The notes under the pieces were generated by a model. That model worked only from the letters and a program-made list of their open reading frames with translations, was not told where the DNA came from and ran no database searches. The position numbers and the translations under genes are program-made. Of a stretch of DNA of 64,000 nucleotides, positions 10,331 through 20,409 are shown in pieces; the stretch's first letter is position 1; each line of letters starts with the position of its first letter. This stretch comes from Isochrysis galbana (Eukaryota > Haptophyta > Isochrysidales > Isochrysidaceae): contig CM030939.1 in the NCBI GenBank assembly GCA_018136815.1, forward strand, positions 248,001-312,000, written 5' to 3'.

Positions 10331-10894
10331 ACTTCACCCCTCCATGGTCATCGAATGCGGGCGCGGGCTCACAGTGCTGTGGGCTGAGCGCGCGGCGATT
10401 GCGGCTGGTGAGGTGTGGGTGTGTCTGTAGTCTGAAGCGGCGAGGCGAAGCGATCTCGTCGGGCCAGTGAGGGCGGGGGGGGGGAGGGGGGGGAGGCGCT
10501 TCGGAGGTGCCGTCGTTCGTGGGAGAAGGTGCGCAGCGATGATTTTGAAGGTGAGAGTGATTATGGAGAGACGTTTCGAGCGCGCGCGCGGGGGAGCGGG
10601 GGCAGGGGGGGGGAGGGGGGAAGGGAGGGAGGTCCGGAGTCATACTATTATGTGATTTGGGGGCCTTCACCTTCTCCTCTCTCTCTCGGTGGGCCTCTGT
10701 CGTCGTTGGGGCTCGGACGCCGCTGCGCGCCTGAGGGCGAGCTCGAGCGTGTGCGCTGACGCCCTCTAGGGTGCTGCACACACCAGTGCTAGCGCACAGC
10801 GTGACTCTCGGCCGCGTTTGGCAAGGCAGCTGAGTGATCGAAACGTGCCCAGTGCTGAGCCAAGTCTCTCTCCCTCTTCTTGCCCCTCCCTCTC
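10331..10894. other. Intergenic with G-rich runs
   Basis: It contains G-rich runs (about 10467-10500 and 10590-10625) with G-quadruplex potential, then the probable promoter of the next gene. No coding region is supported. Confidence 0.4.
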
Positions 10895-12076
10895 ATGCGT
10901 GCTTGTGCTGCGCCACGTGCGGGCTATGCAACAGGCTTTGAGGTGTTGCCCGCCCCGGATAAGGGCAAACGTCGTGGCCAGGGCCCTCTACTACTGGCGA
11001 AGCGCCTGGGCACGCAGAGAGTCCATTTCGAGAAGCTTCCACAGACCGTGCAGAAGGAGGGGACAGAACTTGGTGCACACACGTGTTGGGCGATGCGCTT
11101 AGCCGGGGGAATCGGTGTGTTTGCCTGTCTTTCGATTGTCATTATATGCACGGTCTTCTACAGCGCAACGCTCCTCGTGCCTCTAGTTGTCACATCTGAA
11201 CTAGCTCGACTATCGCCACCATCTGAACTAGCTCGACTATCGCCACCATCTGGGCCGCCACCACTGCCTCAAACTGTGCTGCCTTCACTGCCACCTCGGC
11301 CTCCTCCACCCAACCCGCCTCCACTAGAAGCGCTAACCTCGGCCATGGCGTTAGAGGACCGTCTCAACTATGCATGGATTCACAGCTGGCTCATCGTCCA
11401 TGTCATGGACAATGGGGCTGATCCAAAGACGATGAGTGATCTTGCACGATACAAGCAGATGTGCGAGAATGGTACTGAGGTATGGGCTCAAGTGGGGAGG
11501 CCAAGAATGTCGCCGTATCAGGCCGATGTTTTGCAAGATGCCATTGCGGCCTCGGGCATAAATGCGATGAATCCGAATGTCTTCCGCCCCGGCTTTCATT
11601 ATCTAACTTGGAGTCACGGGACTCTCCGACGGATTGGAGAGCTTTTGGTTCCATACCAGCACATGCCAATCGTGATTCTCAACGCCTCCTCTATCAAAGA
11701 TCGCGTCAATTGTTGCACGCCTTTCGATGCTGGCAGCAACGGGAGAAAGTGCCCCACTCTCGGTGGAGATGAACATTGCGTGCCAGGTTGCGTCAATCTG
11801 CATCGCAGAGATGTCGAGGCGTGCTTCTCAGACACACATTACTTTTGGAACGAGGTGGTACTCGACGTTTGGAAAGACGGCGGATGGGGAGAAGGCGCTA
11901 TGAAAGGGAGATACATCACTGCTCTCGCGCTCGATGTAAACGCCAGCAGTATTACCCGGAAACTGGCTCGTGATGTGCAACGTGCTGCAGCTGCGGAGGG
12001 GCTGCCTCTACCCTTGTTTGCTTTTGACCCAAAGCATCAAACTGCACCGTTCAAGTTTTGGAGGCTTGCAAGGTGA
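10895..12076 (+). CDS. Type II membrane protein, unknown lumenal/extracellular domain
   Basis: A 393-aa single-exon ORF with ATG at 10895. The first ~70 residues are basic and cytosolic-like. A hydrophobic segment (GIGVFACLSIVIICTVFYS, about residues 72-98) is followed by a Pro-rich linker that holds an exact tandem duplication of SELARLSPP (27 bp at about 11199-11252). The C-terminal ~240 residues are globular, with clustered cysteines (CCTPFDAG, KCPTLGG, HCVPGC) and several NxS/T sites, and end in FAFDPKHQTAPFKFW. The topology resembles Golgi type II enzymes, but no catalytic motif was recognised, so the function stays open. Confidence 0.65.
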   Translation: MRACAAPRAGYATGFEVLPAPDKGKRRGQGPLLLAKRLGTQRVHFEKLPQTVQKEGTELGAHTCWAMRLAGGIGVFACLSIVIICTVFYSATLLVPLVVTSELARLSPPSELARLSPPSGPPPLPQTVLPSLPPRPPPPNPPPLEALTSAMALEDRLNYAWIHSWLIVHVMDNGADPKTMSDLARYKQMCENGTEVWAQVGRPRMSPYQADVLQDAIAASGINAMNPNVFRPGFHYLTWSHGTLRRIGELLVPYQHMPIVILNASSIKDRVNCCTPFDAGSNGRKCPTLGGDEHCVPGCVNLHRRDVEACFSDTHYFWNEVVLDVWKDGGWGEGAMKGRYITALALDVNASSITRKLARDVQRAAAAEGLPLPLFAFDPKHQTAPFKFWRLAR

Positions 12077-12829
12077 CGTATATGTAACCACATTTTCAAC
12101 AATTTCGAGAATCGAAACCCAGGTGATATTATTGCAAACGTATAACGTATTGCTACTAGATAATCATGGTAATAAATAAATCATAGAGCAAGGGCTGCAT
12201 TAGTTAGCGATCTTATCAATACCGTGTTCGACGCATCGAACTCTCAACCTCAGCACTCAACGTTTTGCGAATCAGGCCACATTGGACATTGGGGCCCCGT
12301 AAGCCGTGGGGAGCCTGGACGCCTAGCGGCCGCCCAATGATGAAAATGAAAATCACCAGCAGCAACGACAGCCACGCGGCCACATCTACATCTATCGGTA
12401 GAAGCCGCAACCTCAGGTCTGAATTTTTTCGCTGACATCCCTACATCTCGGGTATAACTTCAACTTCTATTGCCTCCTCTTGAGGTTATAGCAGGGTACA
12501 GGGTACACGCCACCCATATTCTGGACCCAAGTCACTGCTCAACTTATTTTCGGTTGTTGATAGTAATAGGCAACTAGGCAACGTACAGCAACAGGTCGTC
12601 AACAGGTCTAGTAAGTAGCTAATGCAGACTTGTTGACCTCTTTCTTTCGCTTACTAAGGCTTACTCTTACCTCTCAATAGAACGTATTAGAAGTCAGCTG
12701 TCCCATGCCGGGCTTGCAAGCCAAACTCGAGTATCATCTGTTCGTTGAGTTCTCCTGGCCCTGTTCATAAAAGGCCATCTTTCACTTTGACTTTGACCGC
12801 CCAGCCTCTAGCCTCACACCTAGCCACGG
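12077..12829. other. Intergenic, no gene seen
   Basis: A lower-GC stretch with no supported ORF. A segment near 12405-12430 has the motif GCAACCTCAGGTCTGAATTT, which recurs with variation near 48330, 51670 and 57830 beside T runs. Confidence 0.4.
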
Positions 12830-13080
12830 GTGCACTGATTGTAGGAGTTGCCATCATCCATCATGGACCATGGGTGGGGTTGGCAGCAGTGCTGCCACCC
12901 TCCACCCTCCACGGGGAGCCCTTTTCCTAGATTGTGCTGCCACCCTCCATCCTCCATGGGGAGTCCTTGATTTGGCGGCGGTTCGATGGAGGAGGGCGGC
13001 AAAGCCTCGTGCAGGCTCTGGCTGTCAGAGGGGAACAGGATTTTGATTTTGCCTATTCCATGTTCATTCACAGCCTGCTC
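12830..13080 (-). mobile_element. Family B fragment, left part, split by element A
   Basis: On the minus strand this resembles 30440-30570 of the B element: AATCAAGGACTCCCCATGG, GGTGGCAGCA and CAGTGCACCC are shared. It includes a local duplication of the CCATGG...GGTGGCAGCA block. It continues at 19627-19853 once the A element (13081-19610) is removed. The last 18 bases (13063-13080) are the left target-site duplication of that insertion. Confidence 0.65.
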
Positions 13081-13104
13081 AACTATCGTTATAACGATAG
13101 GGTC
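13081..13104 (+). repeat. 5'-terminal palindrome of family A element
   Basis: AACTATCGTTATAACGATAG contains the perfect self-complementary TATCGTTATAACGATA, followed by GGTC and the start ATGG. Related inverted repeats sit at the start of the copies at 10097, 29110, 29181, 30224, 48503 (-), 25135 (-) and 56696. Confidence 0.85.
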
Positions 13105-16100
13105 ATGGAGCGCGCCACGCTCCCCTCCTCTCTCTCAGCCCACCTCACCGCGCCGGCCGACCAAGTGATGGCCGACGCCACGCAGCCGCAGCGTCCCCCA
13201 GCCGGGGCCATGCCAACCCAGGTACCCGCGAGCCACGACCCGAACCGAAGCCCCAGAGCCACACGGACAGCACACACCACGACAACACACAACATGCCAG
13301 CACAACAAGACCAGCACAACAGAGCCCATGCACACCCAAAGCCACAAAGCGCAGTCTCCCATAGGGAAAGCCTCCGGGCTGGGCCCCTACACTGCCATGG
13401 CACTGACCTCGTGCGCAAGCACGTGGCGCAGACCCGGCCGGTCAGCCAGACCACCATCAAACCTCTGCTGGTGACATGCAGCAACAGCTGCATATCCCAG
13501 CAGCCAGGCTCTCCTGCGCAAGCGCAGGATCCATACACAAGGTTGAGAGCATCATACACCCACCCCAACACGGCCACGCGTGACACGCGCGGCCAAGACA
13601 CGACACGCAGAACGCGCAAGCGGCCAAGGGCAGCAACCTCACCCTCAAAGCCACAAGCCCTGTCAAAATATTCAAAAACACCAACAACACGAAGGCGTGG
13701 AGCCTTGTCGCGACACAAAGGAAAAGAGGCCCTCGGGAGCCCCAAACCTGGGCGGACGACGCGCACGACACACAGCCACGCGACCAGGAGGCTAACCAAA
13801 CACCCCCCACTCCCCGAACCCACACAGGCAAACCCCCAAGAGGGGGACGAACAAGAAGATGACGAAGAATACCAGCCGGATTTTTCTCAAATCATAATGA
13901 CCTTCACCTCCACGGACCGGGGCATCAAAATCAAAGACGAGGAGGCCTTAAGCGCCATAATAGCGCACCTCAACAAGCTCGAGGGCGTGGACCTCGAACC
14001 GGAATTTCTCGCCAAGAGCTCGTCGGGACCATGGGAAATCCTGGTCACGGCGGATTGCGCGCAACAATACCAGGCCAAGTTCAAAGACCAAGGTGTCTTC
14101 GCGCTAAACGGAGTGAAATATCCGATGGTCGTCAAATTCCAAACCTATAACGACAAGGCAAAAGAGCTCCCCCAGGCATCGTCCAAATCGCTCGCAAGCG
14201 CATTCAAAGACGTGTCCGCGCACCTGGTGGTACGTAACTATAAATTCGAAATGAAAGACGCCATCACCATATCTACTTTGGCGAGGGCACTCGAAAATCA
14301 AGGCTTCGTATTCCTGCAAGGTAACCAGGAACGCACCAAGGTGCTCACCAAGGAGGGCACCATCGTAACCCAAGGCAAGAAAGGGGTATACCACCTCTAC
14401 GTCGCGCCAAGGACGGGAACCTTCGAGTCCTTCCCCTTCCCACGCAAAATTCTTCTGAGCGTGAATAACAACCCATACCCCCTCGACTACGCGATCCGCG
14501 ACTGCAAGGACTTGGGAGGCGACATCAAAAATATGAACATCCACGCCGGCCCGAAAGGCTGCAAAGGTTACCACAAAAACTACGCAATGGCCTTCGCGCC
14601 CCCGCTACGCGTATGCGTATGCAACGAAGAGCGCCAAGCACGTCTTGACCGCGAACAAGCACGCCGAATGGCGCCGCCCAAGCGCACCTTGCACGAAGTG
14701 ATCGCCCCTGACTCGGGGGCGGCATGCACGCGCTTTCCAAAGGGCAAATGCCCCATGAATGTGAGAGGCAAGAAATGCAACCGCTCACACGGCCTCGAGA
14801 CCGCATGGTTGGGCGAGACGTGCATCGTCCCGTGCGCGTTCCCGCGCGCTGAGGATATGCCTCCGGCCAAACGCCCAAGGCACGGAAAATGCGCCCTAGG
14901 CGAAGGATGCCTATACAAACACAAGTGCGCCGCCGCCACCCCGAACACCCCACGCCCAAACGGCACCAGACAAGCTCACATAACTTTCAACTCCACCCTC
15001 GGATATCCAGGTGAGGGACCGATCACGGTCGTCTCGTACAACATGAACGGCGCCGGAAACGGCGCCCTAGGCTCGGTGCTTACGCAAGCGCGCAAGGCAA
15101 AGGTAGACATCCTCCTACTTCAAGAACTACACGCGTACGCAGACGGCAGGCACCTTCGAGCATGCACGACCGCCGGAGCCTTAGGCTGGCACATGGTGCA
15201 TGCACCGGCTAGTCAAACGGACATGGCGAGTGGAGTGGGAATCGCAACGCGCGACAACTCTCCTAGAGTGAAACTCCTACCGGACACGGTAGAGACCCTC
15301 ATAGATGGTAGACTGCTGAGAGTGAAATGTATCATAGACGCCAAAGAAATAGAACTTGTCTCCATATACCTAAACGCCGCGCCCGCGGAGCGGGCAACGC
15401 AAATAGATATCCTAAAGAATAGCGACATCGGTCGCAATAATGACTCCCTCATGGGGGGGGACTTCAACTGCGTGGAAAACGTGGAGCTTGACACGAGAAA
15501 GAAAGACGACCAAACCACGTACGGGAATGCGCACGGCCCCAGGCTAAAGGCGGCGACAAACTCGATGGGATACGTCGACGCATACCGACTGGTGAACGGA
15601 CCCGCGCACAGCGGATTCACGAGACTGTCGGGCTCCGTACACACACGGATAGACAGAATCTACACACCATTGACACAATCACGAATAAACTGGCAACGCA
15701 TAGGCCCGCACCCTGCGCTATTCACGGGCAAGGGCGCCTCGGACCACCTGCCCCTAATAGGAAACTTCGAATACGTCGGACACAAAAACGGACGCACATA
15801 CGACATACGAATAAACAGCGACCTACTAGACGAAGAAGACACGCGAAGAGTGATCAACCGCCTATGGACGGGACACATCACGGCGGAAACACCGGATGAG
15901 AGACTGGAAGAGGCCTGGGCGAACGCCAAAAGAGCGGTAGCAACCTACCTGCTATGGGCAACCCGGCAAGGAGAAGAACACAAAGCGATCGCGAAAGCCA
16001 CGGATGAGCTGGCGATCATTGGCATAACCCTGGAGGGAGAGGAGCCTAACCCCGCAAAACTAGACAGGATGAGGGAACTTAACCTAGAAATCACAGAACT

Positions 16101-19100
16101 GCGGAAACGATCGAAGCCGACGAACAAACAATGCTTCGAAGCACTGAAACACGAAGAAAGACTGACTAAAGAATTCTTTAAAAGATTCAAACCCAAAACA
16201 TCGCACAGCGCGATACCCGAGCTCTTCATCACGGGAGACTGGGACGCTCCGGGAGACGACGCGCGCCCCACAACAACGTCGGACGAAGGAATACGCAAAG
16301 AGCTGCGTAAATACTATGTATGGCTCTACCAAGAGCGCACGGCAACCAGAGACCTAGAGCTGGAAAACTTGCTGGAATCGCAGCCTCTCACGGCGAGGGA
16401 CAGTACAGCCCTGGAGGGCCGCATAACGCTAGAAGAGCTAACCAAAGCCATAGGCGAGATAGGCAACGGGAAAAGCGCAGGACCGGACGCCTTGCCAGCT
16501 GAGTTCTACAAAAAGTACACCGAACTAGTAAAGCACGACTTCCTCAGAGTCTTGAACTTCGCCCTAGCGGAAGGACAACTCAGTGTATCCATGAGAGAGG
16601 GTGACATCATAGTTCTATACAAGAAAGGAGACACGCGGGATCCAAGAAACTATAGGCCCATAACGCTACTACAAAGCGACTATAAAATTCTAGCCAAGAT
16701 CCTAACAAACAGACTAAAACAAGTGATAGGACACATAATATCCAAAGATCAACTGGGCTTCGTACCCAAAAGACTCATTGGAGAGGCCACACACCTTCTC
16801 CAACTCACACAGGCATATCTAGATGAGACGAAAGAGCCCGGAATCATGCTAGCACTGGACTGGGAGAAAGCCTTCGACAGAGTGAACTGGGGATTCTATC
16901 ACCTCGCACTCGAGAAACTAAAGTTCGGACGCGACTTTCAGAGATATGCGCGGACCCTCACCAACTCGGACGCAAAGCCGATCAGATACATAAAAACAAA
17001 CGGGGGCAGAAGCTTCCCTTTCAACATAGCCAGCGGCGTCCCACAAGGATGCCCGCTTTCCCCGCTAGCCTTCCTGCTGACAGCGGAAGCCCTAACCAGG
17101 GCGATAAACGAAGACGACAACATAAACGGGATCATAATCAACGGGGCCGAGCTCAAAATCAGCCAATTCGCCGACGACACCCAGCTCCTCGCATCCGATT
17201 ACGCGAGCTTGGGCCGATCGCTAAAATGGGTGGACCGATATGCGGCCGCCTCATGCGGCAAACCGAACGAACAAAAATTCGAAGGACTTAGATGGGGCTC
17301 CCTACAGCGCAAGACCCCACCGCAAGCCTTTAGGCGATACAAATGGTTAAAAAGCAACGAATGCGCAACGATCCTGGGCGTGCCACTGGGGGGACCCGGG
17401 GCCACCAAGGCCTTCTGGAGGCGCCTCGCCGATAAAATAGACAAAAAAATTACGGCCCTCGAACCCATAATCGCAAACCTCTCCATACACGGAAGAACGA
17501 TGGTAGCGAACTTCTTAGTGCTGTCCGTCCCAAGATACTGGGTACAAACGCTGGCAGCACCACAATCGTTCCATAGGGCGCTCAAAAACTCGGTAGCGAG
17601 AGTGCTATGGACAAACCCCCGCACGGGACGTAAACTGCAATGGATTAAACACCCGGAAATCCCGCTCAAAGGCGACACGGAAAAAGGGCCGCACTTAGGC
17701 CTAGGTCTCCTCGACTGGAACAATCATGTTAAAGCACTACAAGCAAAGTGGATACTGAATTACCTAGACGCGAGGCAGGCCCAATGGAAGCAAATCCTGG
17801 ACATATGGTTCTGCCGCACAAGCCTAGGTAGGGCGGCAGTAATAGCCGACGTACCCGCGCACAAACTAACGGACGGGATAAAAGGAAGGAGCAAGCTCCC
17901 TGCATTCTGGAAGCAAGCCATAGCAAATGTGAGAATGCTACAACTACAACCACTAAAGATGAGTAGGGACGGAGCGCTATCCCAACCCATATGGCACAAT
18001 CCGCACCATAGTGGGCCGAACATGCACCCGAGATGGATAGAAATGTGGAACAAACTAGAATGTATCACCGTACACAACGTGTTTAAAGACCGCGCATGCA
18101 AGGATGCGTACACCGCAGAGGAATGCGAGCAATACCTAAAAAACAATGATACATACATACAATACAAGGGAGAGTACATCCCCCGCGATAAATTTTTGGG
18201 CACATGGGCAAACGTAGTGAAACACGCGCAAGACCTAATAAAGGCAGCGGAACACGAAGCCGCTGCCGCCCAAACACGTGACCCCGAGACCAACACGCCA
18301 TTGAACACGGAAATCCCACCCCCCGTGATTCGCATAAACCAAGAAGGAGAATACTTCGCAGAGGAGGGGGGCAAATGGTACGAAGTCGAACTCTCATACT
18401 TGGGCACGCCCATCCTCGGCGACCACACGATAGCGGCACCCACCGACCTAGACCCGACTCCCCCCGCAAAATGGGGCGAAGGCTTCAAATCAAACAAAAG
18501 GACAGAATACCCGCTGCCGGACGAGTACACCCTAGACGGTCAAACGACGCTCGACGCGACTGAAGTCGCACACCTAACGAGAGCCCTACAAACGGCCTGC
18601 CGTAAACGCCGGCGACTCACGGGCCCCGACAACTGGGCGACGAGACTACCAATAACGGACGAGGTATGGGCGCATCTAGCCCAGATCTACACCTCGCCCA
18701 TGATGACAACGAGGGACACTTACCTGCACTTCAAGCACATTACACATAGGAGAATAGCCACAGCCAATAGATTCGCGCACCGAGACAAGGCGTGCCGTTT
18801 CTGTATGGCAACTGACGAATCCTCCACGCACCTGGGAGAATGCCCGCGGCTAACAAACATCTTCGACGCCCTGGACACACTAGCCCGACGCCCAAGCACA
18901 CCGGATAAACCACGCGAACAAAACATAATAGATAGGCTCTTCATACACCCAAACGGCCCGTGCCCAAAGGCGCTGGCAACGCTATACATGCTCGCATGGA
19001 GGTACATCATAACGGACTTCTACAGGATATACTATGACGACGCCACGTTCTCAGAGGAATCGGTGCTAATACGCACACTGGAAAGATTCACGAAACTGAG

Positions 19101-19320
19101 CAAGGCGCTATTATTCGCCAACTCAACAGACTCCGCGCGAACCGCCCAGGCAGGCATGGGGAGACAACCCAAAAAGAGGATAGATTTGGCCGACATCCGG
19201 CCGCTCTACGAATTAGGCGAAATAAACAAACTAACCCCCAGCGCGGAGCTCGTATCCCTAGCTGGTAAGCTAGGGATAGAGCACCTAGTCGAGACGGAAA
19301 CGGCGAAGCACAGGAGATAG
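13105..19320 (+). CDS. Retrotransposon polyprotein: CCCH fingers, APE endonuclease, reverse transcriptase, CCHC knuckle
   Basis: A 2,071-aa single ORF; the ATG at 13105 directly follows the terminal palindrome. Residues 1-300 are low-complexity and basic. Residues ~300-540 are a gag-like region shared with ORF1 of element B. CCCH-type fingers lie at ~541-610 (Cys-x7-Cys-x8-Cys-x3-His, then CALGEGCLYKH). An APE-type endonuclease (~638-890) shows YNMNG, LLLQELH, GGDFNC, RIDRIY and SDHLPL. The reverse transcriptase (~1117-1380) shows GPDALPAEF, YRPITLLQSDYK, LALDWEKAFD, GVPQGCPLSP and the catalytic FADD. A C-terminal CRFC-x8-HLGEC knuckle lies near 1895. The order matches L1/Tx1-like elements, but with the ORF1 part fused in frame. 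All catalytic motifs seen are intact. Confidence 0.93.
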   Translation: MERATLPSSLSAHLTAPADQVMADATQPQRPPAGAMPTQVPASHDPNRSPRATRTAHTTTTHNMPAQQDQHNRAHAHPKPQSAVSHRESLRAGPLHCHGTDLVRKHVAQTRPVSQTTIKPLLVTCSNSCISQQPGSPAQAQDPYTRLRASYTHPNTATRDTRGQDTTRRTRKRPRAATSPSKPQALSKYSKTPTTRRRGALSRHKGKEALGSPKPGRTTRTTHSHATRRLTKHPPLPEPTQANPQEGDEQEDDEEYQPDFSQIIMTFTSTDRGIKIKDEEALSAIIAHLNKLEGVDLEPEFLAKSSSGPWEILVTADCAQQYQAKFKDQGVFALNGVKYPMVVKFQTYNDKAKELPQASSKSLASAFKDVSAHLVVRNYKFEMKDAITISTLARALENQGFVFLQGNQERTKVLTKEGTIVTQGKKGVYHLYVAPRTGTFESFPFPRKILLSVNNNPYPLDYAIRDCKDLGGDIKNMNIHAGPKGCKGYHKNYAMAFAPPLRVCVCNEERQARLDREQARRMAPPKRTLHEVIAPDSGAACTRFPKGKCPMNVRGKKCNRSHGLETAWLGETCIVPCAFPRAEDMPPAKRPRHGKCALGEGCLYKHKCAAATPNTPRPNGTRQAHITFNSTLGYPGEGPITVVSYNMNGAGNGALGSVLTQARKAKVDILLLQELHAYADGRHLRACTTAGALGWHMVHAPASQTDMASGVGIATRDNSPRVKLLPDTVETLIDGRLLRVKCIIDAKEIELVSIYLNAAPAERATQIDILKNSDIGRNNDSLMGGDFNCVENVELDTRKKDDQTTYGNAHGPRLKAATNSMGYVDAYRLVNGPAHSGFTRLSGSVHTRIDRIYTPLTQSRINWQRIGPHPALFTGKGASDHLPLIGNFEYVGHKNGRTYDIRINSDLLDEEDTRRVINRLWTGHITAETPDERLEEAWANAKRAVATYLLWATRQGEEHKAIAKATDELAIIGITLEGEEPNPAKLDRMRELNLEITELRKRSKPTNKQCFEALKHEERLTKEFFKRFKPKTSHSAIPELFITGDWDAPGDDARPTTTSDEGIRKELRKYYVWLYQERTATRDLELENLLESQPLTARDSTALEGRITLEELTKAIGEIGNGKSAGPDALPAEFYKKYTELVKHDFLRVLNFALAEGQLSVSMREGDIIVLYKKGDTRDPRNYRPITLLQSDYKILAKILTNRLKQVIGHIISKDQLGFVPKRLIGEATHLLQLTQAYLDETKEPGIMLALDWEKAFDRVNWGFYHLALEKLKFGRDFQRYARTLTNSDAKPIRYIKTNGGRSFPFNIASGVPQGCPLSPLAFLLTAEALTRAINEDDNINGIIINGAELKISQFADDTQLLASDYASLGRSLKWVDRYAAASCGKPNEQKFEGLRWGSLQRKTPPQAFRRYKWLKSNECATILGVPLGGPGATKAFWRRLADKIDKKITALEPIIANLSIHGRTMVANFLVLSVPRYWVQTLAAPQSFHRALKNSVARVLWTNPRTGRKLQWIKHPEIPLKGDTEKGPHLGLGLLDWNNHVKALQAKWILNYLDARQAQWKQILDIWFCRTSLGRAAVIADVPAHKLTDGIKGRSKLPAFWKQAIANVRMLQLQPLKMSRDGALSQPIWHNPHHSGPNMHPRWIEMWNKLECITVHNVFKDRACKDAYTAEECEQYLKNNDTYIQYKGEYIPRDKFLGTWANVVKHAQDLIKAAEHEAAAAQTRDPETNTPLNTEIPPPVIRINQEGEYFAEEGGKWYEVELSYLGTPILGDHTIAAPTDLDPTPPAKWGEGFKSNKRTEYPLPDEYTLDGQTTLDATEVAHLTRALQTACRKRRRLTGPDNWATRLPITDEVWAHLAQIYTSPMMTTRDTYLHFKHITHRRIATANRFAHRDKACRFCMATDESSTHLGECPRLTNIFDALDTLARRPSTPDKPREQNIIDRLFIHPNGPCPKALATLYMLAWRYIITDFYRIYYDDATFSEESVLIRTLERFTKLSKALLFANSTDSARTAQAGMGRQPKKRIDLADIRPLYELGEINKLTPSAELVSLAGKLGIEHLVETETAKHRR

Positions 19321-19626
19321 AGGCGCCTAACACGCCGGTGCATCACCCCTGGGACACCCACGTTAAGAGACACCTAATCTACCCTATCAACGCAAATCCA
19401 AAAGGCCTGCCCGGACCCCACACCCAGAACCGGGCCCTAGGTAGTGTACCAAGGCCGCACCCCCGACACCGAAGGCAAAGGAACGAGGGGGGGAAGGCAA
19501 GAGGGCGGGGAAAAGGGAGGTAAGGGCGATGGCTGATGTACAGTAGCAATAGTAGGCGCTGTCCGGCGATAGGTGTGTAGCCCTGAACCTTCAGATCTTT
19601 TTTTTTTTTTCATTCACAGCCTGCTC

Positions 19627-19853
19627 CCTGTCTCTATGGGCTGTTGGGGATTGGGGGTTGGGGGTTGGGGAGGCGAGGGCGGAGGAGTCATGTAGACGTC
19701 CTGGTTGGGTGGAGCGTGGAGCGGGCCAGCCTGCGCGCGCTTCGGCTCCGGCTCCGGCGGCTTGAGGCGGCCCTGTTGGGGCGTCGTGACTGCGATGGGC
19801 TGGGCGAGGGTAGCCGTCGGCCGTCGGCGCGTGCTCCATCGCTGAAACTATGA
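19627..19853 (-). mobile_element. Family B 5'-end fragment, right part, split by element A
   Basis: The minus strand begins ATAGTTTCAGCGATGGAGC and encodes MEHAPTADGYPRPAHRSHDA. It parallels MERAPTAPTSQPPAATTPHR of the B element at 30249, with blocks such as GGGCCGCC and AAGCCGCCGGAGCCG in common. The left arm of the 5' hairpin is missing. It joins 12830-13080 when the A element is taken out. Confidence 0.75.
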
Positions 19854-20409
19854 GGTGATTTGAGGTTTGAGGGAAATGGAAATGGCCCATTAGCCCATTC
19901 ACCATTCATTAAATGGCAAAAGGCAAAAGGCCACACTGAAGTGAACCCTCGACCTCCGAGTTTTTGAGGTGTCCCTTGGAAGGGGGTAGATGGATAGAAA
20001 ATAAAATTCTCTGGGGGACTCAAGGGAGGAGGGGCTCAAAAAAACGAATCCGACGTTTCAGTCTGTAAGGGATAGGTAGCGGCCTCTTCCTCTTGGGGCT
20101 GGTAAGTGTGTGCATTGCGCGTACTTCGATACATCCTAGCAGCTAGGAGCTAGGCAATTTGTTTCTCTAGATGTAAATGAATACTGGTGACTGCGCTGAT
20201 TCAGATAGCAGGTGCTCAATCCAAATCTCACGAGTAAGGAACAGACAACAGTAGATGTGAGTACAAATTGTATATTGAAGTTGAAGTGCATATATGGATT
20301 GATGTCGGCCATATACAAATGCGCACAATACACCACAGATGAACGGGGACAGGGCGGGTGAGGAGCACATCAATAGCCGCGGCGAGTAAGCCCAGGGGCA
20401 TTGGTAATC
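19854..20409. other. Intergenic, no gene seen
   Basis: This is the 3' flank of the DUF1995 gene, with AT-rich stretches around 20150-20330. No feature was recognised. Confidence 0.4.

Larger units (their letters stand above)
13081..19610 (+). mobile_element. Intact family A non-LTR retrotransposon with 16-18 bp target-site duplication
   Basis: CATTCACAGCCTGCTC occurs at 13065-13080 and again at 19611-19626. The match extends to 18 bp if the adjoining TT is counted, although those Ts could belong to the tail. The element between them is 6,530 bp. It starts with the perfect 16-bp palindrome TATCGTTATAACGATA within AACTATCGTTATAACGATAG, leaving a 5' UTR of only 24 nt. It carries one uninterrupted ORF (13105-19320) and a ~290-nt 3' UTR, and ends in CCTGAACCTTCAGATC plus a T run. 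It is inserted in opposite orientation inside a B copy. The intact ORF and perfect duplication suggest a fairly recent insertion. Confidence 0.92.

Noticed and set aside
13089..13831. Minus-strand ORFs inside the A element
   Set aside because: Antisense shadows of the polyprotein with no independent motif.
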